From assembly GCA_034440575.1 (NCBI GenBank), contig JAOTOL010001227.1, positions 335,343-399,342 on the forward strand: 64,000 bases of DNA, in the 5' to 3' direction. Each line of letters starts with the position of its first letter. Position 1 is the first letter of the stretch. The translations under genes and the position numbers were made by a program. Source of the DNA: Imbricaverruca yamaguchii. Its lineage: Eukaryota > Arthropoda > Thecostraca > Neoverrucidae. This document shows, in pieces, positions 36,800 through 49,302 of the stretch. Below the pieces are notes generated by a model. It was not told the origin of the DNA. It did not search any database and worked only from the letters and a program-made list of their open reading frames with translations.

Positions 36800-37905
36800 T
36801 GTGACGCCTGGCCGTGGCGCGGTGCCGCCGAGACACGCGGAGTCAACAGGGATTCCCACGAGCGGCCGAGGTGACTGGCCTGATGGAATGTCTCTGATGT
36901 CAGACAGCGCGACTCGCTGTGCAGAGCAGTTCACCAGAGCAGAGAGATCGCTCGGTCACGTATCACTTGTGACGGGTAGCTCGCTGGGAACAGCTGCCCC
37001 TGTGGCGTCACCGAGCTGCCAGAAGGCGGTTGGCCGCCGTCGGCCACGTCGGTACACAAGATGCGTCTGGAACTCTGTCCGAGAATCGTTGTATGGCTGT
37101 CGAGATGTAGTCCTTCGAGATGAAAGATAGCGTGATTGAAGACCGGTCAGAATGTGAGTTGGAGATTGTGTGTGAACGCTGTTGCCTCTTGGGATATCGG
37201 AACATGGACTTGAGACGGGAAGTTATCACGTGCTGAAGAAGTTTGACTAAACAAGTGCGAAAAATGTCTGATAAGCTCTTCGGTGCAAAACTTCCCCACC
37301 CTCAGATGTCACGGTTGCCCAATTTATGTCTGATGAAACTGTACGGGCTCATCTTAAATCGTGCCGGCTGAAATGAACCACGCACTAGAAGTCATACCCA
37401 ACGGGAATTATGTTAACTCTTACACTCATGTTATCTCACTTTCTTGCGATTGCTTCCATATTCTTACCATTGCCCTTTCTTTCATTGTTTTGATTTTTAA
37501 AATCACCCATGAGGATTTATTTTTCATTTCTTTTTAATTACCATTTCGCCTGTTTGGGTACCTCGTTTCAACTCTTCTACTACTCTAACAAGTTGACTAT
37601 ACATATATACACACATATAACAAACTTCAGCTTGAATACCCCTGCACAAATTGGATTTTGGCGTTTTGACTAAAACTTTTCACCTTTACCACCCCTGCAT
37701 AAAATATATTTTGGCGTCCTGACGTCACAAGACGATGGATCAGTGCGAATAGTCTTATACATACAAAACAGCTGGGAATTATACCAAACTAAATATATAA
37801 TTGTTCCTGTCCTGATTGTGCACAGTTCCAGGAACAAAGCCAGGTGTCCAGCAAACACAGGCTGACAGCTGATGTATTGATGTATGGCGATTGCTGATTG
37901 TCACT
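36800..37905. other. No recognisable gene
   Basis: I see no exon, RNA gene or repeat that I can support. Confidence 0.45.
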
Positions 37906-37913
37906 ATACATGT

Positions 37914-37992
37914 CGACAGTGACATGTTGAAGGACATGACGACAGTGGCATGTTGAAGGACATGACGACAGTGACATGTCGAAGGACATGAC
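37914..37992. repeat. 26-bp tandem repeat, three units
   Basis: The unit is 'cgacagtgacatgttgaa' followed by 'ggacatga'; three copies differ at one or two bases. Confidence 0.9.
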
Positions 37993-38303
37993 AGAGCACT
38001 TTATAATGAACATGAGACAGTGTCTTGCAGCGAAACGGGCAAAATTGCAAGATGCAAAATACAAATTTCATACGATGAATGTATCCATGGGACATCGTGT
38101 GCATACACAAGAAGTACAAAGCCCGTGGCGCTGACAAAACAACTACAATGCACAAATCAATGCTTTTCAGCGCACGATGGCTGCCTGCGGGCAGCCACAA
38201 CCAGCTACCATGTGGGGGACCGATTTACGCCGGCAAGTTACGTCCGGGGGAAGGCCTCATCCTGGCAACGAGACGCTGATCAGCACTGGTGAACACCCAC
38301 GCC

Positions 38304-38531
38304 TCAGAACACTGGGTTCACCATACCCAACTTGTGGTTGATCTCCGACAAAATGATGGAGTACTTAGCAGTCTCCTCCCGGGTAGCATCCGCCATAATG
38401 TCTTCATACACGACCTCAGGCTCTTCGGCGCCGCCACCGTCGTCCCGCTCCTTCTCTTTCTCCTTTTCTTTCGCCTTGTACGAACGATCAATTCGCACCT
38501 TCTTCACCTCAGGCTCCACCACTTTTGGTTT
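38304..38531 (-). CDS. C16orf87: C16orf87-like terminal exon
   Basis: 75 codons plus stop. It begins 'KPKVVEPEVKKVRIDRSYKA' after the acceptor CTTGCAG, contains a KEKEKEKERDD run, and ends 'HKLGMVNPVF'. The EINHKL motif is the diagnostic part. Confidence 0.85.
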   Translation of the reverse strand, partial: KPKVVEPEVKKVRIDRSYKAKEKEKEKERDDGGGAEEPEVVYEDIMADATREETAKYSIILSEINHKLGMVNPVF

Positions 38532-40184
38532 CTGCAAGTTAAGAGAACGGACAAAGGGAGCTCAGAGGGGTGCCTCCAATGCATTATAATACACTCTTGC
38601 AATGCATCCATTCCTCGCTCCTCTCCATCTCTCCCTTTCTCTCGCTCTATACCCTTCAGAACACTTGCACATAAACCTCTAAAACTGGAGCACCCAACGA
38701 ACAGGAATGAAACTACATGCCCGCCTACGTGTGCTTATAGGTGCGTGCGCTTTTCCAGTGTTAATCCTATTTGAGTGCCACGACCGGAGCGACCGGACCG
38801 CTCGATATGCTATATTTTCAGTTAAAGTGGCGCTCGCTCGCCTTGTGGCCCCACTCCTAATGATGCATTGGTGACAACCTGTTCTTTGTAATTTATGCTA
38901 GGTATTGATCATTGTCAAAAAGGCAAAAGGATAACGGAATCAGTGGCATGTGCGGAGTTAAATTTTCGGACTAGACTTCTGGTGCCGGAGTGTAACATTC
39001 TTGGAAAACGAAAAGCATATGTACGTAACTCGCAACAAATTGCACCTTTACGAAACACTCCCATTCCAGAACGATTAATTGCGCTCACTGTTAGCACATC
39101 GGCCACACTTCGAGCTAAGCTAACAGAACTATAGCTCTGCAGGAATTAGCACCCATTCGCAAGCACTGAGCGCAATACTTGTCGACAAATGCTCTCCGGC
39201 GAGAGCGGTATTAGCAGCGGCGCTATGTGATAGTCTATGTAGTTGTGTCGAGACACACACCGGGTACACGACACTCTCCGTGCGCTACAGCACTCACCCG
39301 CTGGGTGCATGGCAATCCCGGGCGCTACAGCACTCACCCGCTGGGTGCATGGCAATCCCCGGGCGCTACAGCACTCACCCGCTGGGTGCATGGCAATCCC
39401 CGGGCGCTACAGCACTCACCCGCTGGGTGTATGGCAATCCCCGGGCGCTACAGCACTCACCCGCTGGGTGCATGGCAATCCCGGGCGCTACAGCACTCAC
39501 CCGCTGGGTGCATGGCAATCCCGGGCGCTACAGCACTCACCCGCTGGGTGCATGGCAATCCCGGGCGCTACAGCACTCACCCGCTGGGTGCATGGCAATC
39601 CCGGGCGCTACAGCACTCACCCGCTGGGTGCATGGCAATCCCGGGCGCTACAGCACTCACCCGCTGGGTGCATGGCAATCCCGGGCGCTACAGCACTCAC
39701 CCGCTGGGTGCATGGCAATCCCGGGCGCTACAGCACTCACCCGCTGGGTGCATGGCAATCCCCGGGCGCTACAGCACTCACCCGCTGGGTGCATGACAAT
39801 CCCCGGGCGCTACAGCACTCACCCGCTGGGTGCATGGCAATCCCCGGGCGCTACAGCACTCACCCGCTGGGTGCATGACAATCCCCGGGCGCTACAGCAC
39901 TCACCCGCTGGGTGTATGGCAATCCCCGGGCGCTACAGCACTCACACGCTGGCTGCATGGCAATCCCCGGGCGCTACAGCACTCACCCGCTTGCGCGGCG
40001 CCCGCTCGTACTGGCTAGCGTCATAAAACTTGGGCTTTTCGCGCTTGACGCGCTCGGTGCGCCGCCTGGCGGGCGACTCGGAGTCTTTGGATCCGGACGG
40101 GGGCAGGCCCGGTGTGGGCGGCGGCGGGTCGCTCGGCTTGCGAAATGAGTGTCCGCACGGACACGTCTTACACGCCACTGGCAA
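38304..40184 (-). CDS. C16orf87: UPF0547 / C16orf87 homolog (N-terminal exon missing)
   Basis: Two exons on the - strand, 39987-40184 and 38304-38531, join in frame (phase 0) to give 141 codons. The first gives 'LPVACKTCPCGHSF', matching the family's PVACKSCPCGY zinc-ribbon half, and then 'ARRRTERVKREK', matching RRRTERVRREK. The second gives a Lys/Glu-rich linker and ends 'YSIILSEINHKL', matching the conserved C-terminal 'FSVALAEINRKI'. The human protein is 154 aa, so only the short N-terminal exon (with the CPEC half of the zinc ribbon) is missing; I did not find it downstream in + coordinates. The family's function is unknown. Splice sites are good: acceptor TTGCCAG before 40184, donor GTGAGT at 39986, acceptor CTTGCAG before 38531. 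The intron holds a minisatellite that repeats the donor. Confidence 0.85.
39282..39990 (-). repeat. 40-41 bp minisatellite, about 17 units, each carrying a splice-donor copy
   Basis: The + strand unit is 'gcgctacagcactcacccgc' followed by 'tgggtgcatggcaatcccgg', with an extra C in some copies. Read on the transcribed (-) strand each unit contains CGGGTGAGTGCTGTAGCGC. That is identical to the real donor at 39986 plus the next bases of the intron. The array starts at the exon edge, so the repeat includes the true splice site as its first unit. Open frames on the + strand are artefacts. Confidence 0.93.
39987..40184 (-). CDS. C16orf87: C16orf87-like exon with PVACK-CPCG zinc ribbon half
   Basis: 66 codons, phase 0 at both ends. 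The exon ends 'RAPRKR' followed by GTGAGT. A proline-rich insert ('PPPPTPGLPPSGS') lies between the zinc motif and the basic RRRTERVKREK stretch. The upstream boundary could instead be the CAG seven bases later, but only 40184 keeps phase 0 with an L/V residue as in relatives. Confidence 0.85.
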
Positions 40185-40199
40185 CTGGCAACAGGGCGG

Positions 40200-41600
40200 T
40201 CAGACATGAACGGAGGCGTCAACGATGGTGTACTGTTCACGGAACATCGAGAGCACAGCCAGCAACAGAACGGTCACACGTAAACAGAGGCGTCAACAAT
40301 GGTGTACCATACACGGAACACCGAGCCTAGTCAGCACCGAACACAAGTTTTAAAAAAAGTTGTTGATAGTGTCATTTTCAAGGGAAAAGTTATAAATTGC
40401 AGGACATTGCAGCTCATCGACCGAGCGTATGCAAAACGGTGATTAAAAGCTGGGACACGAAGTCGGTCATGCATTTCGTGCACATGCTGCGAGATGTTGA
40501 TGACAATTTAGCATATTTATATATTGAATATGCGCTAAAATATCAGTATCATGCGCCTTTTAGGTAGTTATAGCTCAAAATATATCGGCTAGGACATCAA
40601 GGAAGACTGAGTTTCAACAGCACAGCGACCCACGGAACAAACAGGTGGATACTTCAAACGGTATGTCGAGAACATTTATTCCCAGATGACGTTAGCGAGA
40701 TACATCAGGCTTATAAATGCACGCTGGATACGCCGTATTATTTAGCGCTCCAAGTACCTCATGAGGAATTACGTATCTCAACAAATAGCTTTTTTCATAT
40801 CCATACAACCCATAGGAGAATATGAATGACAGTCAAGAACGCTAGATGCCTTTTCCGTACAGGCTTCACAAGTTAGAAGTCACCTCGGACAGCTCATCGT
40901 GGTGTGTTCAAGAAGTATGGAGAAACTGCTGAAAGAACACCTTCAGGTGACACAGAGAAGAAAAAAACACCCAACAACACTCAAATACTGTCCTCCCGCA
41001 TCTACACACCAGTCCAAGCGACTCTTCAACTCCTTGAAGCACATGTGGAAGGCGTTCCTCGAATTGAATTTCAGAACACCCTGCAATGACAATGAATATC
41101 TTCGCATTCAGCTCAGATTTCAGTTTCGGGAACAGCCAGAAATAAGCGGGAAGGTGGGGGAACCATCTTCATCCCCGAATCTGTCATTCTGCTGGGCATG
41201 AGCGAACTTCGGTGCCGGTGCGCTGTCTTGGTGGACGAACCAGTCCCCGGATGCCCACAGCTTGTCATTGTGACGGATTTCCGGGTCTCCGCTGCTGCAC
41301 CATGTAATTCAGAGCTTCGCCCGTGTCTGTGACATAGCCTGGCCACCATTAGCCTGCTGAAGCAATCCGATGGTTTCCTGAAGTGTTTTCTTGAAAAGAA
41401 AGCAACACCTGACCCAACACCGCTGCCCTAAATTCATATCTCTGGTGCGGACTGGCCGCGCAGCGAACAAACATCGCAGGTGAAATAAAAAGCCTGCACA
41501 TAAATCGCACGTTCAGCAGTTCCTGGGGGGTTGTACAGTTCCGATATTCTTCACGTGGGTATCACATACCACCCAATTCCGCTATATAAAATTCCACGTC
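40200..41600. other. No gene; short local duplication
   Basis: A 60-bp phrase around 'ggaggcgtcaacgatggtgta' (with 'cggaacatcgag') occurs at 40211 and again at 40285 with small changes. The missing first exon of the C16orf87-like gene should be upstream of 40200 on the - strand, but I could not recognise it. Confidence 0.5.
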
Positions 41601-41619
41601 AATGGGGACAGCGAATCAT

Positions 41620-42680
41620 AACCTCCACAGGTCATGATTATCTCCACAGATCCCTCTACGGTTCATAACCTCTACAAACTCAATATACCTATAACCTTGG
41701 TGATAAAATATTCGTGAAATATGGTGGAATATACCACTTCTTGAACACTGAATCAACATCCTTCCTAAATAAGTATCGACATCGTGCTTATTGATGCTTG
41801 CTTATGAAGTATCTCGCCTTCCTTGGAACAGTATCTCACTGATAAATGGCATGCCTATGCTAATCATATGGGATCGTGATGCACGAGTATCACACAACAC
41901 AATTTCTAGTAAGTTGATTACCAATGATGTAGTCTGTAATGCAATTCCAGCTTATAGTACATACCTTTTTGGCATTATCCAGAATATAGATATTCCTAAA
42001 TTAGGCATCTCGAATTAAAGTACAGTCCAATAAGGATGGCATTTGCTGAAAACTAAGCTCCAATGACTTTAAAAAGTATTTCAAGCGAAGTTAATTCTAT
42101 GTTAAATTTCAGCATCCTACTGTGCTCATTTCGACCTCTTACATCCAACAAAAAAAACATTATTTTAACACCGCGTAACCTCCGCAGGTCCACAGCTCAT
42201 AACCTCCACATCACAAAAGCAGTCATAACCTCAACTGGTCACAACCTCCACAACTACGAAGCGATTCTAACCTCAACAACTCCGAAGTGGTCATAACATC
42301 CACAGGTCACAACCTCCACAACTCCGAGGAAATCATTACCTCCTCAGCTCACAACCTCCACAGATCCATGAACACCATAATTTCTTAGAAACATCACATC
42401 AGCTAGCTATCTCTAGATAGCGGCATGGTCTGGGCATCACCGCAATGAATATGGAACAAATGTCATGAGATTGAACATTGAAGTACTGGAACCTAACCTA
42501 ACCTAACATAATACCTAGACATAGTACAGGTATTATGTTGGGTCTAGACTATGTCAATCTGGGAAATTATGAAGTTCTTGAATCTGTGGAGGTTGTGAGC
42601 TGTGTAGGATATGATCGCTTGGGAGTTGTGGAGGTTGCGGACTGTGGATATTATGAAATGCGGAGTTTATGATACACCAC
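41620..42680. repeat. Inverted and direct arrays of the GTGGAGGTTATGACC motif
   Basis: 41620-41690 and 42170-42390 carry the motif on the - strand ('cataacctccacaggtcac'). 42559-42675 carries it on the + strand, beginning 'ttatgaagttcttgaatctg' as at 36417. Between them, at about 42490-42550, are 'cctaacctaacctaac' and an imperfect palindrome. Confidence 0.8.
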
Positions 42681-42689
42681 CTCAATGGT

Positions 42690-43370
42690 GCAGCTGCAAG
42701 TGATTTAAAAGTAAGATAACTTTTTGAGCACAGCATGCACACTGACCTGCCGCTGACATCCAGGGCATTCCTTCGTGACACTCTTCTTTGGCATTATTGG
42801 TCAAATGGTTACTTGACGCCCCCACTTCGCCCTGGTCGAGAAAGTAAACAACATCGTGAAATACACTGAAGAATGCACAGTTGTCTTGACGGTGAATACA
42901 AAATGCTTGCGAAGAAAACAAATGGTAACTGTACCCAGACAACCGATAAACAAACATCTTGGGAAACGACTATTTGTAAAACTGAGTATAATTACAGCCA
43001 ATATGCATAGCTATTGTGTGTGATTCAGCATAGAGATGGTGGTGATTGTAAGCATTTAATATTAAGTTTTGGGTAACCTGCACGGTGACTTGTATTGCTC
43101 ACGTTCACACCGCCACAAACAAAATGTATGCACCGCAGAGGCTTCATTTGTTTCGGCAGCCATTCCTTCCCTGATAGTCTTGTTCATGTGCTTACTCTCA
43201 GATTCTCTATCATAGCAAGTCATGCAGATGGCGGGGCGGGGAAAGTCATCCCGATTCTCGAACCCGATAGGCAGACTGTTCTGGTGGCAAGAGGCGAGGC
43301 CGTGCCCTCGGGTATTCCACCGAACCGGAGGACGTTTAAAGGCATATCATGGCCGTGAACAACGATGTTG
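42690..43370. other. No recognisable feature
   Basis: I see no exon, RNA gene or repeat. Confidence 0.5.
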
Positions 43371-43379
43371 GGGCCGCTC

Positions 43380-43690
43380 CTTGAATTCGAATACGTCCTT
43401 AAGCGCCGATGAACTCTCTCATCGGTTCTTAAAAATGGTAGATGGCATAATTGCAGAACCCCTTGCTAAACTGCCTCAAAAGTCTATCGAGGCTAGTGTT
43501 TTGCCAACCTCTTGGGAAATTGCTCACGTCAAACCAAAAGGCAGGGGATCGGCTTCCGCATCATTATTTATCGGCCAATTATCGTTCTGCTATATCTGTC
43601 AAAAAATTATTGAGAAAAGGTTATATTTCAGTGTGTGTATGCCATCTGACTACACAAAACAAGGGACACAGCTAGCTTTTTTTCCTAAGC
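43380..43690 (+). pseudogene. Degraded LINE reverse-transcriptase fragment
   Basis: One frame reads 'LSADELSHRFLKMVDGIIAE' then 'PLAKLPQKSIEASVLPTSWE' and 'ICQKIIEKRLYF'. This parallels the RT segment before motif A in CR1/L2/Jockey LINEs (pLakl.n.s...g.lP..Wk.a.v.pi.k). The rest of the RT is absent. Confidence 0.6.
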
Positions 43691-43699
43691 ACAGTTTGC

Positions 43700-44490
43700 A
43701 TAAATCGCTTCGCTCGACCCGACTCGATTTCGCAGCCATCTATTCAGACATGTATTATATTGTGTACAAAATCTGTGGCTGCAAGCTTGTCCATCGCTTT
43801 TCGTTCTCGAGGCGATCTGCGACGGCTCGAGAGAAAACTGTATGTGCAAGAGACGTGAAATTTCCTAAGTGAATATACCACTAATGGTCAAGGTACACGG
43901 TCGAGCTTCATTGTGGTGGGCGTGTCTCAAGCACGTGACATGTGGTTAAACTTGCTTCTAATCCCTCATAGGATTAAGATGCTATTTTAAAGTAGAATAC
44001 AAATTTCCGTTAAATAAATTGAATAGTGGCTAGTCTCACGTAACACCTAGCCGGACGTGCATTGGCTCCATTTGAAAGTCACAACTTTTGGCTATATTTT
44101 GGGTACAATTTATATGCTATCTGGTCAGCATGTTGCACAACATGTTAACACGTGACATAGGACGTGGTGTGAGATAAAATCCCCAATCTCCATTCGCTTA
44201 GCATCCCAAAAAAAACCGCAATTTGTGTCCGAAAGTCATAAAATGTTTAGCCAGTTCCATTAATCAGCCACCATTTGATTACAAATCTGTTGATGCTTCA
44301 GTCATATGCCTTGACTTATCCAACCTCAATTTATCATCCCTTCAAGATAATACATTCAGTTAGGTCTGGTTCTGTTGGTTTAGGTTCGTTTTTGTTTCAA
44401 ACATGACATTTTCAGATTTGTATCTTCAAAATTTAACATGTATATAGCTTATTGTCTTCAAAATCAAAATCTTCAAAATCAAAATCGATA
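43700..44490. other. No recognisable gene
   Basis: I see no exon, RNA gene or clear repeat. Confidence 0.5.
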
Positions 44491-44491
44491 T

Positions 44492-45086
44492 CAGGAAGCT
44501 TTACTGTGCATATGTCAGGCCACGTTTGGAATACTGCATCCAAGCTTGGTCTCCTAGCTATGAAAAAGATTGTTGGCTTTTAGAGAGAGTACAAAAAGGT
44601 GCTACAAAAATGATTAATGGTATAAGCAACCTGGTATATGAGGAAAGATTGAAGAAGTTGATTATGTTTTCACTTGGATATAGAAGGCTGAGAGGAGATC
44701 TCATCGAGGTCTTTATAGTTGTGCATGGCCTGGAGAAGGAACATCTTGGGGAAATGTCTGAATTTAACAGAAATGATGCCATTAGTGATCATCAATTCAA
44801 AATTAAAGTTAACCACAGCAGAACAAGGTTTAGACAGTCTTTATTCACCAACAGGGTAGTAGAACATGGGAACCAGCTGCCAGAAACCATTGTAAGTAGC
44901 AGCACATTGAACGTCTTTAAAAACAGCATAGACAATAATTATAAGAATAGAAAGCTTGCTTTCAGTATTACAGGGAGGGCTGATCAACGGATTTGGTGGG
45001 CAACTTGTTGAGTGTGTCAGAGTGCAACCAAGAAGGGCCCTTGTAGCTCATAGTTGCACTAATCTGTTATGTCTTTATGTCTTTAA
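44492..45086 (+). mobile_element. 5'-truncated CR1-like LINE (copy 3)
   Basis: The same subfamily as at 4999 and 33095. An open frame (about 44495-45008) carries 'ECIQAWSPSYEKDCW'-like and 'ERVQKGATKMINGI' segments, 'YRRLRGDLIEVF' and 'NRVVEHGNQLPE'. The 3' UTR ends 'gttatgtctttatgtcttta'. It starts at 'atcaggaagctttactgtgc', so it is shorter than copy 2. Confidence 0.9.
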
Positions 45087-45929
45087 AAGCAGGACAGGCT
45101 ACCCTGGCCTATTTTTGAAGACTTGTTAGGCTTCTGTTTAATGTTTTTTTTCTTCAGAAAAATATTGCTTGAAAACATGTAATTATAAAGAAGAATTTGT
45201 GTCCTTTGGGGATTGGGGCTTCAGGAAGCATCAGCCATAATGATCATACAGAAAGCTGTGCTTTTGCATGGAAGGTTAAATCAGGTTAGATTAGGTTCCC
45301 CAATTTTTTGTGGGTAATTTTTTACATTATATTGTATGCTATATTGTCCAACTCTAGGCCCCTTTTTCAGTGTATTTTGTCTCCAACTAAAAAGTATGTA
45401 TATGCAGAGGAAATGGGTAGTTGATTTATGTTAACCACATTTATAAACCTTGGGTTGGGAAGACAAGCTAAAAACTCTTTTAAATACCTTGAAGTGCAAA
45501 TTTACCAAATTATCAGTCAGCTATATGCCAAAAGCTTTCTATGTTTATCAACATTTGTTTCGGTCAGGACCCACCACACTAGGAAAATCTTCTATCATTA
45601 CAGTTCAAGATAACTATGAGACAAGCTTTACACACTTAAAGTCATAAAGTCATAAAGTCATAAAGTGTTAAGGCTTAATAAGGGCCACAAGGGCCCATCT
45701 GGGTCAAGCCTGTCTAGAAGATATTAGAAAGTACATGTTCACACCTATCAATTCCAAACCCATGCAATCCCTCCACCTGTGCCACCACAGCCAATCTCAT
45801 CAGTATGACATCGCAAAGGAAGTTGCCAAATCCACTGCTAGGTACACCCCATATAGTACAACATAATACTAGCATAATGTTATACCCTATATAGCTAGTG
45901 AAAATACTCAATATCCCATGCATCACATG

Positions 45930-48722
45930 TTAGAATTCAAAAACAACATTTTCCTGTCTAAAAAAATTATCCACCCTACTTTTAAAGACATTCAATGAGG
46001 GACTCCCCACTGCATCAGCAGGCAGCCTATTCCATTGGTCAACAACCCTTTGACTGAAGACCTGTTGTCGTTTAACTGTCCTGCACCTCATTTTGTCTAA
46101 CCTGAATTGATGACCCCTATGGGATACTCTAAACTGCAGAGCATCATTCAAATTGACCTGATCTAGCCCTCTAACAATTTTGTACATTTCAATCATGTCT
46201 CCCCTTAATCTCCTATACTTGAGTGAGTACATATCTAATGCATTAAGCCTTTCTCCATATTCTAAGTTACTTAATCCACTGACGAGTCTAGTGGCTTTGC
46301 GCTGGACTCTTTCTAACATATCTATATCCTTTTCTAGGTAGGGGCTCCATGCTTGTACAGAGTACTCCAAGTGGGGCCGCACATATGCTAAGTACAGCTT
46401 TTTCATGACTTCCCTGCTCTTATATTTCACACTTCTATTAATGAGTCCCAGCATTCTGAGTGCCCTATTTCTAGCTGAGATACATTGTTTTTCTGCTTTA
46501 AGGTCTTTTGAGACCAACACACCTAAGTCCCTTTCCTCTTCAATAACATCCAGTTCCCTCCCTCCCATTTTATAACTGAATGTCTCGCCTGCAGACCCTA
46601 TATGCATAACCTTACACTTATCATAGTTGAAAGTCATCTGCCATTGATCAGCCCACTCTTTTAGGTCGTCCAAATCTAGTTGAATATTACTAGATTGATC
46701 TCTGCTGTTAGCCACTCCTACCAGCTTGATGTCATCAGCAAATTTGAACACTCTATTCCTCAGCCCTACTTCAATGTTGTTCACAAAGATGATAAAGAGG
46801 AGGGGCCCTAGAACAGAGCCCTGTGGCACTCCACTCAGAACATCTTTCCAACCAGATTTACATCCATTCAATACTACCCTTTGTTTCCTTCCCTGCAACC
46901 ATGCTTCAATCCAATGTAGAACTTTTCCTACAATCCCATGTTGTTGTAATTGATGAATTAACCTTCCATGTGGAACTTTATCAAAAGCTTTGCTAAAGTC
47001 CAAGTACACAACATCCATCCTGCTTTCATTGTCTACTTCTTTGGTAACATACTCAATGAACTCCAATAGGTTAGTTAAACAAGACCTTTGAGATCGAAAT
47101 CCATGTTGAGTATCCCTTAAAAGGTTGTGCCTATCAAGATGAATCTGAACATTCTGTTTAACCAGTTTTTCTAGTACTTTGCAAACTAATGAGGTCAAAC
47201 TGACTGGCCTGTAGTTTCCTACACTCTTCCTATTTCCCTTTTTGAAAATTGGTACTACACTTGCATTTCTCCAATCTTCAGGTACTTCTGAATACTCCAT
47301 AGATCGCCTGAAAATGATACCTAGGGGAGTTGCTAAAGCTTTAGCACACTCTACTAAGATCCTAGCATATATTTCATCTGGTCCGGAAGCTTTATTAGGT
47401 TTTATATTCTGCAACTGCTTCTCTACGGCTTCTGTAGTTATTGTAAGATCCTCCAGCATATCACCTGCCATGGCATGGCCTACAGATGTTCCTATTGTAC
47501 CAGAATTATCTTTAGTGAAGACTGATGAGAATTGCTTGCTTAGGGATTCCACAATGTCGCAATCATCAACCACTATTTCCCCATCTACCTCCAGTGGTCC
47601 TACACTACACTTTTTAGCCTTAAATTTATAGAAGCTAAAGAATCTCTTAGCATTACCTGCTGAACATTCTCGAGCAAAGTTGATTTCAGCAAGTCTTTTA
47701 GATGCTCTAACACACCTCCTAACTTTATTTCTAGCTATTCTATATGATTCTAGGTTTAACCCAGAGTTAGTATCTTTTAGTTTCTTGAATTCTTGTTTCT
47801 TTGAGTCCAGTAATTGCTTAACTTCCCTAGTCAGCCATGAAGGGTGCTTAACCCTGTTTGATCTAATTTGCCTACTGGGAATGAACCTATCCTGACCCTG
47901 AAATAGCTTATCTTTTATCATTGTCCACATTTCATAAGCATCTAAGCCATTCAATATGACTTCCCAATTAATTTCACTTAGGAAGCTCCTGAACTCACTG
48001 TAATTCCCTTTTGTAAAATTCGGAATCAATGTTCTGTTGGTTGCTACCCTTCCAACATATAATGAGAAGCGTATAATGTTGTGATCACTATTACCAAAGG
48101 TCTCTCATACGTTAACATTTTGCACAAAATTTTCCTCATTAGTAAGCACTAGATCTAATATTTTATTTTCCCTTGTAGGCTCGTGTATCATTTGAAAGAA
48201 GAAATTGTCCTCAAAACAAGCCATGAAACATCTTTCTGATTTGCTTACACCTATTGTTTTGTTTCCAAATCCTGCTATGTTGAAATCCCCCAACAAAATA
48301 GTTCTCTCCTGTACTCTCCTACTTATCTCTTCCTGCATCAGCCTGTCAGTGTTTTCATTCTGGTCTGGAGGTCTATAGAATGCCCCAATCCTAAATTTTG
48401 TTCCATTCTTCAGAATTATATCTAACCACAAAGATTCTACTCCTGCACTATGTACTCCATCCTCTATGGAATGACATTTCATTACTTGCCTAACATACAA
48501 GAGAATGCCACCTCCTATCCTTGCCTCTCTTTGATAGGCATGCATGTTGTAGCCTGTCAATTCAAATTCTTGCAAGTTGTCTCCAAACATGCTTTCGTTA
48601 ACCCATGCTTCTGTTATGCACACCAAATCTAGCTGTTCAGACAACATATATGCATGCAGTTCCCCAATTTTGTTCCTAACACTTCTGGCATTGACATAAA
48701 AACATGATAAATTATTCCTTCC
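45930..48722 (-). CDS. CR1 LINE ORF2: endonuclease-reverse transcriptase, one in-frame TGA
   Basis: The frame is continuous from about 48722 to 45930 except for a TGA at 48105-48107; the reading resumes in the same frame ('ETFGNSDHNIIRFS'). N-terminal endonuclease: 'LDLVCITEAW', 'RIGGGILLYVR', 'FRIGAFYRPP', 'ILLGDFNIAG' and SDHN. RT: 'KASGPDEI', 'NYRPVSLTSLVCKVLEK', 'VVYLDFSKAFDKVPH' (motif A), 'SGVPQGSVLGPLLFIIFVN' (motif B), 'FKFADDIKLV' (active site, FADD) and 'EERDLGVLVS'. The C-terminal part has 'VRPHLEYSVQAWSP' and 'LERVQRKATRLVSGL'. No RNase H, as expected for CR1. The 699-codon RT part is open, so the copy is young or under little decay. Confidence 0.92.
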
Positions 48723-48855
48723 ATTGCTTGCTATGCTTCTCTCTTTATCAGCTACATCCCCCCATGTCCTGCCTAGTTTCCCTGTTTCCTGTTGAGAGCC
48801 TCCTCATACCTATTGCTGAGCAATTCCACTCCTCTCTTGCTCAGATGTAATCCAT

Positions 48856-49302
48856 CTAAAGCAAACATCTCCGTCCTCCCCAAAACTCCCCCCACAAATC
48901 CAAGAACTGCACCCCAAGCTCCTTACAAATGTTGGCCACCCTGGTATTGAGCCCAATGGCCCTCGAATACCACTCCATGCTTGCATGGACCATAGGGAGG
49001 ATGGATGTCACCACTCCTCTTTTCCTACTTCCTGCTAAACTACCTATCAAAGCCCTATAGGCTTTCATTGTTTCCTCTGTATTATTTTTTCCTACATCGT
49101 TAACTCCAACCTGCACAATTACCGTTGCACCCTCTCCACTTCCCCTCATTACTCCCTCCAGCCTATCCATAACATCTTTCACCTGCGCTCCCGGGTAGCA
49201 AACACGCATCCGTCTGCTGGGGTTCTTGCTACAAAATGTTCGATCCATGTACCGAACCCTGGAATCCCCTAATATCCCACTTGATATGCATGAAGCAAAC
49301 AA
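48856..49302 (-). CDS. CR1 LINE ORF1 fragment: SGNH/GDSL esterase domain
   Basis: 148 codons. Block I 'ILGDSRVRYMD' has the GDS nucleophile motif, and 'VIVQVGVNDVG' has the GxND block. 'VVTSILPM' and 'LGVQFLDLWGEFWG' follow. ORF1 esterases of this kind are known in CR1/L2-group LINEs, where they may act on lipids or membranes; the exact role is unclear. The N-terminal part of ORF1 is missing because of 5' truncation. Confidence 0.8.
   Translation of the reverse strand: MFASCISSGILGDSRVRYMDRTFCSKNPSRRMRVCYPGAQVKDVMDRLEGVMRGSGEGATVIVQVGVNDVGKNNTEETMKAYRALIGSLAGSRKRGVVTSILPMVHASMEWYSRAIGLNTRVANICKELGVQFLDLWGEFWGGRRCLL

Noticed and set aside
39282..39990. CRISPR array
   Set aside because: Units are contiguous with no unique spacers, and the genome is eukaryotic.
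39227..40026. 189-248 codon + strand open frames rich in CMAIPG and YSTHPLGA repeats
   Set aside because: They are read from the minisatellite on the strand opposite to the real C16orf87-like exon.
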